The notes below the pieces were generated by a model. The model worked only from the letters and a program-made list of their open reading frames with translations. It did no database searches and was not told the origin of the DNA. From positions 17,910 through 81,909 of the forward strand of contig DMBU01000068.1 in assembly GCA_003446015.1 (NCBI GenBank): 64,000 bases of DNA, read 5' to 3'. Below are positions 50,254 through 60,114 of the stretch, piece by piece. The position numbers and the translations under genes were made by a program. Positions within the stretch are counted from its first letter, which is position 1. Every line of letters begins with the position of its first letter. Source of the DNA: Bacteroidales bacterium (GTDB lineage Bacteria; Bacteroidota; Bacteroidia; Bacteroidales; UBA12077).

Positions 50254-51822
50254 ATGAAAAAGATAATATATTTAATACTATTTGTTATTTCTCAGGTATT
50301 CTTCTTTGCATGTAAAGATGGAATGGACTTAGAAGTAATTAACAAGAATGAACCTACTTTAATTACTCTTGAAACTGAAAATGGAGTAATGGGTGCTGCT
50401 TTAGGAATTCATTGGCCATCTGACTATTGGAGATTTTGGTGGACAGTGCAAGGCTTTCATGAAATTATGGGCGATAATACTTATGTAGCGTGGGGTAATT
50501 ATTCATGGCGTTGGGCTCAACAAAATACTTGGATTGACCTTGATGATGGAACAAGAGTTGCAGGAGGATCACAAGAAGAAGAGCTAACTAGTAGAAATAC
50601 TAGGGGACAACAGTGGGATAATCCATTTCGTCCAGAATGGCAAGTTATGTATTATATGAATAATCAGGCAAATATGATACTTGATAAGCTTGAAACTACT
50701 GAATTTTCAGGCGATGCTGAAACTAAAAGAAGCACACTTAAAGCTTGGTGTTTATGGAATAAAGCTTTTGCTTATTCTAGGATTGGATCAATTTATAAAT
50801 ATGGTTTAATTGCTAATGAATATGGAGTTCTTAGCGATAATTATGTTGATCACGATGGTATGATTGTAGAAGCAAATAGATTATTTGATGAAGCAATTGT
50901 AATTCTTCAAGGATTGACCGATGGAGGTGCATATACATCAACACTTGGTAATTGCGTGCCATCTTATTGGCATGATGGAGGACTTCCTTCACCTCAAGAG
51001 TGGATAAGGTCCATTAATTCCTATAAGGCAAGAAATTTACTCGTGAATACTAGGGTAGCTGATATGACTCCTGCAGATTGGAATACAGTTCAAACTTTAG
51101 CAGATGCTGGAATTCAAGAAGGTGACGCATATTTTTATGTTTCAGATGATCCTGATTTATTAGCGGGATCTACAATGGCTGCTGAATTTGAATATGGATG
51201 GATGTTTGTAAGTGAAAGAATGGTACAGGATTTTAAACCTGGTGATGATCGATTTACAAGGAACTTTGTACAAACTGTAGCTGAGATTAATGTACGAAGC
51301 AGGGGAATTCAATTTGGTAGTGAGTGGGCCTTAGTTTCTGATGGTGATTATTCTACCTTAGAATTTGGATTAATCAAATATGCAGTTGGAGTTAGTTATG
51401 AAGAAAATGAATTGATGCTTGCCGAAGCTAAAATTAATAGTGGTGATATTGATGGTGGACTTGCTCATATTGACGCTGTAAGACAATATCAAAATGCTCA
51501 GTTAGCTGATGTCGCAAATACAGGTTTAACACTTGCTCAAGCAAAAGAAGAGCTAAGAAGAGAAAGAAGAATAGGCTTATATACAAGAGGTTTGGCATTT
51601 TATGATGCCAGACGTTGGGGAGTAATTGACGATGTATCTGCTGGCGGTGGAAGAACTGGATGTTGGGTATGGGCTGATGATGGTACAAAAAATACAAATG
51701 CTACATTTAATTATAATTATATGTCGTACTGGGATGTGCCAGCTAATGAAACTGATTTTAATCCTATAACTGGGGTTGTAGCTTCGGATATTACAAGTTC
51801 AAAGGATTCAAATATTAAGTAA
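50254..51822 (+). CDS. SusD/RagB-type outer-membrane lipoprotein
   Basis: A 522-residue protein. Lipoprotein signal FFFAC (Cys about 20). The alpha-helical SusD fold is indicated by the TPR-like middle (LKAWCLWNKAFAYSRIGSIY) and RRERRIGLYTRGLAFYDARR near the C-terminus. It is the ligand-capturing partner of the SusC protein, 19 bases downstream. Confidence 0.92.
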   Translation: MKKIIYLILFVISQVFFFACKDGMDLEVINKNEPTLITLETENGVMGAALGIHWPSDYWRFWWTVQGFHEIMGDNTYVAWGNYSWRWAQQNTWIDLDDGTRVAGGSQEEELTSRNTRGQQWDNPFRPEWQVMYYMNNQANMILDKLETTEFSGDAETKRSTLKAWCLWNKAFAYSRIGSIYKYGLIANEYGVLSDNYVDHDGMIVEANRLFDEAIVILQGLTDGGAYTSTLGNCVPSYWHDGGLPSPQEWIRSINSYKARNLLVNTRVADMTPADWNTVQTLADAGIQEGDAYFYVSDDPDLLAGSTMAAEFEYGWMFVSERMVQDFKPGDDRFTRNFVQTVAEINVRSRGIQFGSEWALVSDGDYSTLEFGLIKYAVGVSYEENELMLAEAKINSGDIDGGLAHIDAVRQYQNAQLADVANTGLTLAQAKEELRRERRIGLYTRGLAFYDARRWGVIDDVSAGGGRTGCWVWADDGTKNTNATFNYNYMSYWDVPANETDFNPITGVVASDITSSKDSNIK

Positions 51823-51844
51823 ATAAAACTAAAAAATAAAAATG

Positions 51845-51876
51845 AAATAAGCTGTCTGATTTTAGGCAGCTTATTT
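51845..51876 (+). terminator. terminator after the SusC/SusD pair
   Basis: AAATAAGCTG and CAGCTTATTT form a 10-bp stem, followed by a T-run. It ends the pair and lies against the converging rpe gene. Confidence 0.8.
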
Positions 51877-51888
51877 TTTATCAAGAAA

Positions 51889-52545
51889 TTATTTGGAAAT
51901 ATTTTTTAATTTTTGAATTGTATTGATTTGATTATCAGAACTGAAAATATAATTGCCAACAACCAATACATCACATCCTGCATCAATCAGAATTTTAGCA
52001 TTTGAATTATCAACTCCGCCATCAATCTCAATTAATGAATTAGAATTTTTTTCAAGGATAAGTTTTTTTAATTCTTTGATTTTTTCAATTGAGTTTGGAA
52101 TAAACTTTTGACCTCCAAAGCCCGGATTAACAGACATAATCAATACCAGGTCAACATCGGCAATTATATCTTTTAAAAGGTGAACAGGTGTATGTGGATT
52201 TAAACTTACTCCGGCTTTCATCCCTTTCGATTTAATATTCTGAACGGTACGATGCAAATGATTACATGCTTCAAAATGCACAGTTAAAATATCAGCACCG
52301 GCTTTATAAAAGTCTTCAATATATCTGTCTGGATCAACAATCATTAAATGAACATCTAATGGTTTTTTAGCATGTTTTTTAATGTATTTAATTACCGGAA
52401 ATCCAAAGGAAATGTTTGGAACAAACACTCCATCCATAATATCCAGATGAAACCAATCAGCTTCACTTTTGTTAATCATCTCAATATCGCGCTGAAGATT
52501 TCCAAAATCTGCTGATAATAAAGAAGGTGAAATTAAATGTGCCAT
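51889..52545 (-). CDS. rpe: ribulose-phosphate 3-epimerase
   Basis: A 218-residue TIM barrel. Motifs: SPSLLSADFGNL, HLDIMDGVFVPNISFG, DVHLMIVDPDRYI, LVLIMSVNPGFGGQKF and EIDGGVDNSNA. Asp and His residues bind the metal. It interconverts ribulose-5-phosphate and xylulose-5-phosphate in the pentose phosphate path. Confidence 0.95.
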   Translation of the reverse strand: MAHLISPSLLSADFGNLQRDIEMINKSEADWFHLDIMDGVFVPNISFGFPVIKYIKKHAKKPLDVHLMIVDPDRYIEDFYKAGADILTVHFEACNHLHRTVQNIKSKGMKAGVSLNPHTPVHLLKDIIADVDLVLIMSVNPGFGGQKFIPNSIEKIKELKKLILEKNSNSLIEIDGGVDNSNAKILIDAGCDVLVVGNYIFSSDNQINTIQKLKNISK

Positions 52546-52585
52546 TCTTATTGCTTGTTATTTAAACTGTAAAAATAAATAAAAA

Positions 52586-52608
52586 AAGGAAACCGAGAGG
52601 CTTCCTTT
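52586..52608 (-). terminator. terminator of rpoD
   Basis: AAAGGAA and TTCCTTT form the stem and the minus strand continues into a T-run. Confidence 0.7.
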
Positions 52609-52612
52609 AAAA

Positions 52613-53476
52613 TTATCCTAGATAGGTTTTTAATATTTTGCTGCGTGTTGTATGTTTTAATCTTTTTATTGCCTTTTCCTTTATTTGCCTTACTCTTTCG
52701 CGAGTTAAATTAAATTCTTCCCCAATTTCTTCAAGGGTGTAGGGATGTTTTCCGTTTAATCCAAAATATAAGCGAATAATATTTGCTTCTCGTTCAGTTA
52801 AAGAAGATAGGGCTCTTTCAATTTCTTTTCTTAACGAATCGTTTAGTAAAGTTCCATCCGGACTGGGATTATCTTTGCTAAGAAGAACCTCGTACATATC
52901 ACCATCTTCACCATCAGTAAGTGGTGCATCCATTGACACGTGGCGACCGGCACTTCTCATGGCCTCTTTAATATCATTGGGGGCAAGTTCAATAGCATTG
53001 GAAATCTCTTCAACAGAGGGTTCTCGTTCAAACTTTTGCTCTAAATCCGATAAAGCTTTATTAATTTTATTTATCGATCCAATTTTGTTTAAGGGTAAAC
53101 GAACAATCCTGGCTTGTTCTGCAAGAGCCTGAAGAATAGATTGTCTGATCCACCATACCGCATACGAAATAAATTTAAAACCACGTGTTTCATCAAATCG
53201 TTTTGCTGCTTTTATTAATCCGAGATTTCCTTCATTAATAAGATCAGGTAAGCTTAATCCTTGATTTTGATATTGTTTTGAAACAGATACTACAAATCTT
53301 AAGTTCGCTTTTATTAGTCTTTCAAGTGCTTGATTGTCACCATTGCGAACCTTTCGGGCCAATTCAACTTCCTCTTCAGCCGATAAAAGATCAACTTTCC
53401 CTATTTCGTGAAGATACTTATCTAACGAGGCAGTTTCTCGATTAGTAACCTGCTTAATGATTTTTAACTGTCTCAT
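52613..53476 (-). CDS. rpoD: primary RNA polymerase sigma factor, Bacteroidota short form
   Basis: A 287-residue protein lacking the long N-terminal region 1.1 and non-conserved insert of proteobacterial RpoD. Regions 1.2/2 (SLDKYLHEIGKVDLLSAEEE, FDETRGFKFISYAVWWIRQS), region 3, and region 4 (LTEREANIIRLYFGL, YTLEEIGEEFNLTRERVRQI) are intact. This is the ABf housekeeping sigma of the phylum, which recognises TAnnTTTG. It is divergent from rho. Confidence 0.95.
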   Translation of the reverse strand: MRQLKIIKQVTNRETASLDKYLHEIGKVDLLSAEEEVELARKVRNGDNQALERLIKANLRFVVSVSKQYQNQGLSLPDLINEGNLGLIKAAKRFDETRGFKFISYAVWWIRQSILQALAEQARIVRLPLNKIGSINKINKALSDLEQKFEREPSVEEISNAIELAPNDIKEAMRSAGRHVSMDAPLTDGEDGDMYEVLLSKDNPSPDGTLLNDSLRKEIERALSSLTEREANIIRLYFGLNGKHPYTLEEIGEEFNLTRERVRQIKEKAIKRLKHTTRSKILKTYLG

Positions 53477-53797
53477 TTTGGGGCCCCTGGACTGTTAGCT
53501 TAATTAATACGGTGTTTTCCTTATGATTGTTTCAATTGAGTTCAAATATGTAAATAAAAATCTTTACAATAAAATTTTTTATTACTAATTTTAAGTAATT
53601 ATTGTGATTTATCAGATTTTTTTAAAAAAAACACGAACTTTTTTTGGTAATTCTAAGTAAATCTGTAATATTGCATTGATTTTCCATAAAGGATAAATAA
53701 TTCTCCTGCAGTAAAAATCAATCAGTTTACTTACTTATCAATGAAATATATTCAATAAATATTATTATATCATTTAATTTCCTATATACATAAAACA
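53477..53797. promoter_or_regulatory. divergent gap between rpoD and rho
   Basis: 321 bases with no gene. A GGGGCCCC palindrome lies at 53480-53487 directly upstream of the rpoD start. The rest is very AT-rich, and no exact TAnnTTTG box was found on either strand, but both promoters should be here. Confidence 0.4.
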
Positions 53798-55396
53798 ATG
53801 TACGACATTCTTGAATTGAATAAGAAGCTAGTTTCTGATTTAAGAGAAATAGCTAAAGAATTGCAAATTAAAAAAGTTGAGTCATTAAAAAAACAGGATT
53901 TGATCTACAAAATCCTTGACCAACAAGCAATAAATGCTACAACTGAAGTAAAAACAGAAAAAAAACCTATCATTCGAAAACGTATTCTGGATAAAACAAA
54001 ACATTCGTTGAATTCTTCGCCAAAGACAGAATCTAAATCTCCCCATGATAGATTTGAAAGAGAAGAAAAAAGGGTGATTCCTAAACCAATGAATGAAATT
54101 AAAGAAGAAAAAGCTGAAACTCACATTGAAGCTAGCACTGATGAGTTTAATACTAACCATGAGCAGAAAAATTCTTCTGAAAGAAGCGATACGTTTAAAA
54201 AGAAAACTCTCCACCGACCCGACAAAGAAAATTTTCATAAAAGACCACATGAAAAGCGAAATGATAAATCGTATGAGTTTGATGGGATAATTACAAATTC
54301 GGGAGTTTTAGAAATAATGCCCGATGGTTATGGATTTTTAAGATCTTCGGAATACAATTATTTAAATTCACCTGATGATATTTATGTATCTCAATCGCAA
54401 ATTAAATTGTTTGGTTTAAAAACCGGAGATACTGTTGAAGGCACAATTCGTCCTCCAAAAGAAGGAGAAAAATATTTCCCTTTAATTAAAGTTGAAAAAA
54501 TAAATGGACGAAGTCCTGATTATATCCGCGATAGAGTTCCTTTCGACTATCTAACGCCATTGTTTCCGGAAGAAAAGTTTACTTTAAACAATAATCAGAA
54601 TGATAAACTATCAACGCGTATTATTGATATGTTTACTCCCATCGGTAAAGGACAACGTGGATTAATTGTTGCTCAGCCAAAAACAGGTAAAACTGTATTA
54701 CTAAAAGATATAGCTAATGCTATTGCTGCAAATCATCCGGAAGTATTCATGATCGTTCTTTTAATTGACGAAAGGCCTGAAGAAGTTACCGATATGGCAC
54801 GAAGTGTAAATGCAGAAGTGATTTCATCAACATTTGATGAACCAGCTGAAAGACACGTTCGTGTTGCAAATATAGTTCTTGAAAAAGCAAAGAGATTGGT
54901 TGAGTGTGGCCATGATGTAGTTATTTTATTAGATTCAATAACCCGTTTAGCAAGAGCTTATAATACAGTTTCTCCAGCCTCTGGTAAAGTATTGTCAGGT
55001 GGTGTTGATGCAAATGCATTGCACAAGCCAAAACGTTTCTTTGGTGCTGCTCGAAATATTGAAGAAGGTGGTTCTTTAACTATAATTTCTACTGCATTAA
55101 CCGAAACCGGTTCAAAAATGGACGAAGTTATTTTCGAAGAATTTAAAGGTACAGGAAATATGGAGCTTCAGCTTGATCGTAAACTTTCCAATAAGCGAAT
55201 TTACCCTGCTGTTGATATTACTGCTTCGAGTACACGTCGTGAAGATTTATTAATTGAACAAGGGATGTTACATAAGATATGGATTTTACGTAACTATTTA
55301 ACAGATATGAATTCAGTTGAAGCTATGGAATTTTTACGTGATCGATTAGTAAAAACAAAAACAAACGAAGAGTTCATTATTTCGATGAATGACTAA
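53798..55396 (+). CDS. rho: transcription termination factor Rho
   Basis: A 532-residue protein. Rho_N helix (1-45), then a Lys/Glu/Ser-rich disordered insert (about 48-155), typical of this phylum. RNA-binding cold-shock-like domain: GVLEIMPDGYGFLRSSEYNY. ATPase: P-loop AQPKTGKT, DERPEEVTDM, LLDSITRLARAYN and the Q-loop region. Hexameric helicase ending transcription. Confidence 0.95.
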   Translation: MYDILELNKKLVSDLREIAKELQIKKVESLKKQDLIYKILDQQAINATTEVKTEKKPIIRKRILDKTKHSLNSSPKTESKSPHDRFEREEKRVIPKPMNEIKEEKAETHIEASTDEFNTNHEQKNSSERSDTFKKKTLHRPDKENFHKRPHEKRNDKSYEFDGIITNSGVLEIMPDGYGFLRSSEYNYLNSPDDIYVSQSQIKLFGLKTGDTVEGTIRPPKEGEKYFPLIKVEKINGRSPDYIRDRVPFDYLTPLFPEEKFTLNNNQNDKLSTRIIDMFTPIGKGQRGLIVAQPKTGKTVLLKDIANAIAANHPEVFMIVLLIDERPEEVTDMARSVNAEVISSTFDEPAERHVRVANIVLEKAKRLVECGHDVVILLDSITRLARAYNTVSPASGKVLSGGVDANALHKPKRFFGAARNIEEGGSLTIISTALTETGSKMDEVIFEEFKGTGNMELQLDRKLSNKRIYPAVDITASSTRREDLLIEQGMLHKIWILRNYLTDMNSVEAMEFLRDRLVKTKTNEEFIISMND

Positions 55397-55420
55397 ATGT
55401 TTCACAACACATATTATTCA

Positions 55421-55447
55421 AAATGCGGATTTGTATCCGCATTTTTT
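55421..55447 (+). terminator. terminator of rho
   Basis: AAATGCGGAT and ATCCGCATTT form a 10-bp stem followed by TTTT. An intrinsic terminator after the rho gene itself. Confidence 0.8.
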
Positions 55448-55550
55448 ATTTGTGTATTAGAGAGATAAGAAGTTATTTGAAATTAAAATGAATAAGTCCT
55501 TCAGTAGTGGATTTTACATAATAAGAATATCATAAATAAGATTTTTGTTA

Positions 55551-55558
55551 TATTTTTG
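55551..55558 (+). promoter_or_regulatory. -7 box before nifJ
   Basis: TATTTTTG matches TAnnTTTG exactly, 54 bases before the start codon. No clear -33 TTG at the usual distance. Confidence 0.5.
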
Positions 55559-55612
55559 TAGTTCCAAAAAATAAGTTAATTATCTTTTAATAAATAAATT
55601 AAGGAGTTAGAA

Positions 55613-58600
55613 ATGTCAAAAAACAAGAAATTTATAACTTGCGACGGTAACTATGCAGCAGCACATGTGGCTTATATGTTTAGTGAAGTGGCAGCAATTT
55701 ATCCGATTACTCCTTCTTCAACTATGGCAGAATATGTTGATGAATGGGCCTCTTTCGGACGTAAAAATATCTTTGGAGATCAGGTTAAGGTAGTTGAAAT
55801 GCAGTCGGAGGGTGGTGCAGCAGGTGCTGTTCACGGTTCATTGCAAGCGGGTGCATTAACTACAACTTTTACAGCTTCACAGGGTTTATTATTAATGATT
55901 CCTAATATGTATAAAATTTCTGGTGAATTATTGCCAGGCGTTTTTCACGTAAGTGCACGAAGTTTAGCTGCTCAGGCTCTTTCAATTTTCGGTGATCATA
56001 GTGATGTTATGAGTACAAGACACACTGGTTTTGCCATGTTAGCAACTGGTAGTGTTCAGGAAATTATGGACATTGCAGGTATTGCTCATCTTGCATCAAT
56101 AAAATCAAGAATTCCGTTTTTGCATTTCTTTGATGGTTTCAGAACTTCTCATGAAATTCAAAAAGTTGAATATTTTGAAAATGAGGACCTGGCTAAGTTA
56201 CTTGATTATGAAGCATTACAGAAATTCAGAGATGGAGCACTAAATCCAGAGCATCCTGTTACTCGTGGTACAGCGCAGAATCCGGATATTTATTTCCAAT
56301 CACGTGAAGCTGCAAATATATTCTACGATCCAATTCCTGATTTAGTTGAATCATATATGCAGGAAATTACAAAATTAACTGGTCGTGAATATCATCCATT
56401 TACATATTATGGACCTGAAGATGCTGAAAATATTATCGTAGCAATGGGTTCAATTACTTCAACTATTAAAGAAGTAATTGATTACAAATTAGCTAAAGGT
56501 GAAAAAGTTGGTTTAATCTCAGTTCATCTATATCGACCATTTTCTGAGAAATATTTCATGAAAGTTCTTCCAAAATCAGTTAAACGTATTTCTGTTTTAG
56601 ATAGAACGAAAGAACCAGGAGCTAACGGAGAACCATTATATCTTGATATTAGAGAATTATTCTATGGAAAAGAGAAAGCGCCAATGGTTATTGGAGGCCG
56701 ATATGGATTAAGCTCAAAAGATACAACTCCTTCTCACATTATTTCAGTATATGATAATTTAGCTATGGCTGAACCTAAAAATCATTTTACTGTAGGTATT
56801 GTTGATGATGTTAAATTCTTATCCTTACCAATATTACCTGAAATCAGCGTTGTACCAAAAGGTACTTTCGAAGGTAAATTTTATGGTTTAGGTTCTGACG
56901 GAACAGTTGGAGCAAATAAAAACTCAATTAAAATTATTGGTGACTCAACAGATAAATATGCACAAGCTTATTTTGCATACGATTCTAAAAAATCAGGTGG
57001 TATTACAGTTTCTCACCTCCGTTTTGGGGATAAAGAAATTCGTTCGCCTTATTTAGTTGGAACACCTGATTTCGTTGCATGCCACGTTCCTTCATATTTA
57101 GATAAATATGATATGTTAAGAGGTATTAAAAAAGGTGGTACTTTCTTACTAAATAGTATTTGGGATGCTGAAGAAACCAAAAATCATTTCCCTGATGAAA
57201 TGAAAAAAGTTTTAGCTGAAAAAGAAATCAAATGTTACATAATAAACGCAACTAAGATTGCTGATGACATTGGTTTGGGTAATAGAACAAATACAATATT
57301 ACAATCTGCATTCTTTAAAATATCAAATGTAATTCCTTACGAGCAAGCAGTTGATCAAATGAAGAAAGCTATCGTTAAGTCTTACGGCAGAAAAGGAGAA
57401 GATGTTGTTAAAATGAATAAAGCTGCTGTTGATCGTGGTGGTGATGTTGAGGAAATCAAAATCCCCGTTGAATGGAAAAATATTGAAATAAAAGCAAAAA
57501 AAGACGATAGAAATATTCCTGATTTTATTAAGAATGTTGTTGAACCTATCAATGCTCAAAAGGGGGATGATCTTCCTGTAAGTGCATTTGTTGGAAGAGA
57601 AGATGGTACTTTCCCGGCAGGAACTACGGCTTATGAAAAACGTGGTATTGCTGTTACGGTGCCAGAATGGATTCCTGAAAATTGTATTCAGTGTAATCAG
57701 TGTGCATATGTTTGTCCTCACGCAGTAATTCGTCCTTTCTTATTAACAGAAGAAGAAGTGGCAAATGCTCCTAAAGGTACTGAGGTTATTACAGGAACAG
57801 GTGGTACAAAAGAATATAAGTTCAGAATGCAGGTAAGTCCACTGGATTGTACAGGTTGTGGAAACTGCGAAGATGTTTGTCCTGCTAAAACAAAAGCGTT
57901 GGTAATGAAACCTTTGGAAACTCAATTGGTTGAAAACGAACGTTGGGATTATATGCATAATAAGGTTGGTTATAAAGACACTGTTTTACAAAAAGATAAG
58001 AGTGTTAAAAATAGCCAGTTTGCTCAACCTTTATTTGAGTTTAGCGGTGCTTGCGCTGGTTGTGGAGAAACTCCTTATATTAAAACAATCACACAATTAT
58101 TTGGAGATCGAATGATGGTTGCAAATGCAACAGGATGTTCTTCAATTTACGGTGGTTCTGCTCCAGCTACTCCTTATTGTGAAAATAAGGATGGTAAAGG
58201 TCCTGCCTGGGCAAACTCATTATTTGAAGACAATGCTGAATATGGATTAGGTATGCATGTTGGTGTTGAAAAACTTAGATCAAGAATAGCAGAAAAAATG
58301 AATGCATCAATGAATGATGTATCTGCTAATACTCAAACTGCATTTAAAGAGTGGATTGAAAACATGTTTAAGGCAGAAGAATCGAGAGTAGCATCTGAAA
58401 AAGTTATTGAAGCATGTAAAAAAGAAAAGAACCCAATTGCAAAAGATATATTAGCTCTTGAGCAGTATCTAATTAAAAAATCTACCTGGATATTTGGGGG
58501 TGATGGTTGGGCTTACGATATTGGATATGGTGGATTAGATCATGTTCTGGCATCTGGTGAAGATGTAAACGTTCTTGTGTTAGATACGGAAGTTTATTCA

Positions 58601-59128
58601 AATACAGGAGGTCAGGCATCTAAATCAACTCCAATTGGTGCTGTTGCTAAATTTGCCGCTGCAGGTATGCGAACACGTAAAAAAGATTTGGGTATGATGG
58701 CCATGTCGTACGGATATGTTTACGTTGCACAGGTTGCAATGGGAGCAAGCCAAAATCAGTATTTTAAAGCTATTAAAGAAGCTGAAGCTTATCCGGGACC
58801 ATCATTGATCATTGCTTATGCGCCTTGTATTAATCACGGATTAAGATTAGGAATGGGTAAAACTCAATTGGAATCTAAATTAGCTGTTGAGGCTGGATAC
58901 TGGCATAATTACCGATTCAATCCTTTATTAGAGGCTGAAGGTAAAAATCCATTTGAACTAGATTCGAAAGAACCAGAATGGGATAAATTTCAGGATTTCC
59001 TAAAGAGCGAAGTACGCTACACTTCATTGAAGAAATCGTTCCCAGCTGAAGCTGATGTATTATTTAGGCAAGCTGAAAATGATGCTAAATGGAGATATAA
59101 TAACTATAAAAAATTAGCTTCAAACTAG
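55613..59128 (+). CDS. nifJ: pyruvate:ferredoxin (flavodoxin) oxidoreductase
   Basis: An 1171-residue single-chain enzyme. Domain I: YPITPSSTMAEYVDEWASFG, EMQSEGGAAGAVHG. Ferredoxin clusters: CIQCNQCAYVCPHAVIRP and CTGCGNCEDVCPAKTK (two 4Fe-4S). Thiamine domain: CAGCGETPYIKTITQLFGDR, GGDGWAYDIGYGG, EVYSNTGGQASKSTP. It oxidises pyruvate to acetyl-CoA with reduced ferredoxin and indicates anaerobic metabolism. Confidence 0.96.
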   Translation: MSKNKKFITCDGNYAAAHVAYMFSEVAAIYPITPSSTMAEYVDEWASFGRKNIFGDQVKVVEMQSEGGAAGAVHGSLQAGALTTTFTASQGLLLMIPNMYKISGELLPGVFHVSARSLAAQALSIFGDHSDVMSTRHTGFAMLATGSVQEIMDIAGIAHLASIKSRIPFLHFFDGFRTSHEIQKVEYFENEDLAKLLDYEALQKFRDGALNPEHPVTRGTAQNPDIYFQSREAANIFYDPIPDLVESYMQEITKLTGREYHPFTYYGPEDAENIIVAMGSITSTIKEVIDYKLAKGEKVGLISVHLYRPFSEKYFMKVLPKSVKRISVLDRTKEPGANGEPLYLDIRELFYGKEKAPMVIGGRYGLSSKDTTPSHIISVYDNLAMAEPKNHFTVGIVDDVKFLSLPILPEISVVPKGTFEGKFYGLGSDGTVGANKNSIKIIGDSTDKYAQAYFAYDSKKSGGITVSHLRFGDKEIRSPYLVGTPDFVACHVPSYLDKYDMLRGIKKGGTFLLNSIWDAEETKNHFPDEMKKVLAEKEIKCYIINATKIADDIGLGNRTNTILQSAFFKISNVIPYEQAVDQMKKAIVKSYGRKGEDVVKMNKAAVDRGGDVEEIKIPVEWKNIEIKAKKDDRNIPDFIKNVVEPINAQKGDDLPVSAFVGREDGTFPAGTTAYEKRGIAVTVPEWIPENCIQCNQCAYVCPHAVIRPFLLTEEEVANAPKGTEVITGTGGTKEYKFRMQVSPLDCTGCGNCEDVCPAKTKALVMKPLETQLVENERWDYMHNKVGYKDTVLQKDKSVKNSQFAQPLFEFSGACAGCGETPYIKTITQLFGDRMMVANATGCSSIYGGSAPATPYCENKDGKGPAWANSLFEDNAEYGLGMHVGVEKLRSRIAEKMNASMNDVSANTQTAFKEWIENMFKAEESRVASEKVIEACKKEKNPIAKDILALEQYLIKKSTWIFGGDGWAYDIGYGGLDHVLASGEDVNVLVLDTEVYSNTGGQASKSTPIGAVAKFAAAGMRTRKKDLGMMAMSYGYVYVAQVAMGASQNQYFKAIKEAEAYPGPSLIIAYAPCINHGLRLGMGKTQLESKLAVEAGYWHNYRFNPLLEAEGKNPFELDSKEPEWDKFQDFLKSEVRYTSLKKSFPAEADVLFRQAENDAKWRYNNYKKLASN

Positions 59129-59149
59129 AACTTTAGTAATAATAAATAA

Positions 59150-59180
59150 AGAAAAGCAGGACTTATAGTTCTGCTTTTCT
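59150..59180 (+). terminator. terminator of nifJ
   Basis: GAAAAGCAG and CTGCTTTTC form a 9-bp stem, extended by A/T pairs and followed by TTATTT. Confidence 0.75.
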
Positions 59181-59235
59181 TATTTAAAATCAATTTATAT
59201 TATAACTTGTTTTTTAATGTTTAGATTAAGTAATA

Positions 59236-59910
59236 TTAATTATTTATAATATCTTTTAATATGACTTTTTTAGAATTTGTTGTTATTTCTAGAATATTTT
59301 TATTCTTAGAATTTAATGTTACGGGAATAATCTCAGTATCATCTTTAAGTATTAATACATTTAAATAGTTTGTTTGTATCACAAACGGATTTGCTGTTAA
59401 TGCCCAGTATTCATCATTAATATTAAATTTAAAAAGAACACTTATATTTTCTCTTTCAGTAGAAAATATATCGCTGCTTTCATTTATGGATAGATCTCCA
59501 TGGTGGTGTTGGTCCAATATATAATTATTTGAGTCATAAAATGAACTTACATATATTAGGTTAAAAGACGAGTTGTTTTTGACTTGATAAGCAGTTGATT
59601 GTTTAATAAAAATCTGTTTAGTAAACTCATCATGTCCTACATCATTTTTAGCAATTAATTTGACATTATAATTCCCACCAATTTTAAATAAATGAGAAGG
59701 GTTTTCTTCCGTTGATGTTTGTCCATCGTCAAAGTCCCATAAAAGTTCATCTGCATGTATAGATAAATCTATAAACGAAATAGTGCAAGGTGAAGTAAGT
59801 TCTCTATCAGGGCATGAAAATTCTGCTGTAGGAGATGGAGAAGGTTCTTCATCTGAACAAAAGGTAAATACAAAAAGGGAAATCATAAATAAAAGGTAAT
59901 TTTTTCTCAT
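59236..59910 (-). CDS. PKD-domain lipoprotein
   Basis: A 224-residue protein. Lipoprotein signal LFVFTFC (Cys about 18) and a Pro/Ser linker EEPSPSPTAEF precede a PKD domain (about 30-105) with LLWDFDDGQTSTEENPSHLF. The last 110 residues are not recognised. Surface-exposed, function unknown. It lies between nifJ and the DHOD-like gene but on the opposite strand. Confidence 0.8.
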   Translation of the reverse strand: MRKNYLLFMISLFVFTFCSDEEPSPSPTAEFSCPDRELTSPCTISFIDLSIHADELLWDFDDGQTSTEENPSHLFKIGGNYNVKLIAKNDVGHDEFTKQIFIKQSTAYQVKNNSSFNLIYVSSFYDSNNYILDQHHHGDLSINESSDIFSTERENISVLFKFNINDEYWALTANPFVIQTNYLNVLILKDDTEIIPVTLNSKNKNILEITTNSKKVILKDIINN

Positions 59911-60114
59911 TTTTTTAATTTTTTAGGTTTTAGAAATAAATATGAATTTATATTTATTTTTTGAAATCCCAAATTACATTTAAATTTAAATTAGCTTCTG
60001 TTTATTTTTTATTTAATAAAACCGGTAAAATATTAAACAAGATTTGAACTAAAATTTAAAATACTTGTTATAAATATTAAAGAAATAAACGTTAAACTAA
60101 AACCCCCGAATTGT

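Noticed and set aside
47100..51822. A polysaccharide utilisation locus
   Set aside because: Only SusC/SusD and a two-component pair are present; no glycoside hydrolase, lyase or sulfatase gene was found nearby.
57323..57721. Antisense reading frame of 132 codons inside nifJ
   Set aside because: It is on the opposite strand of a strongly conserved enzyme, with no recognisable protein pattern.
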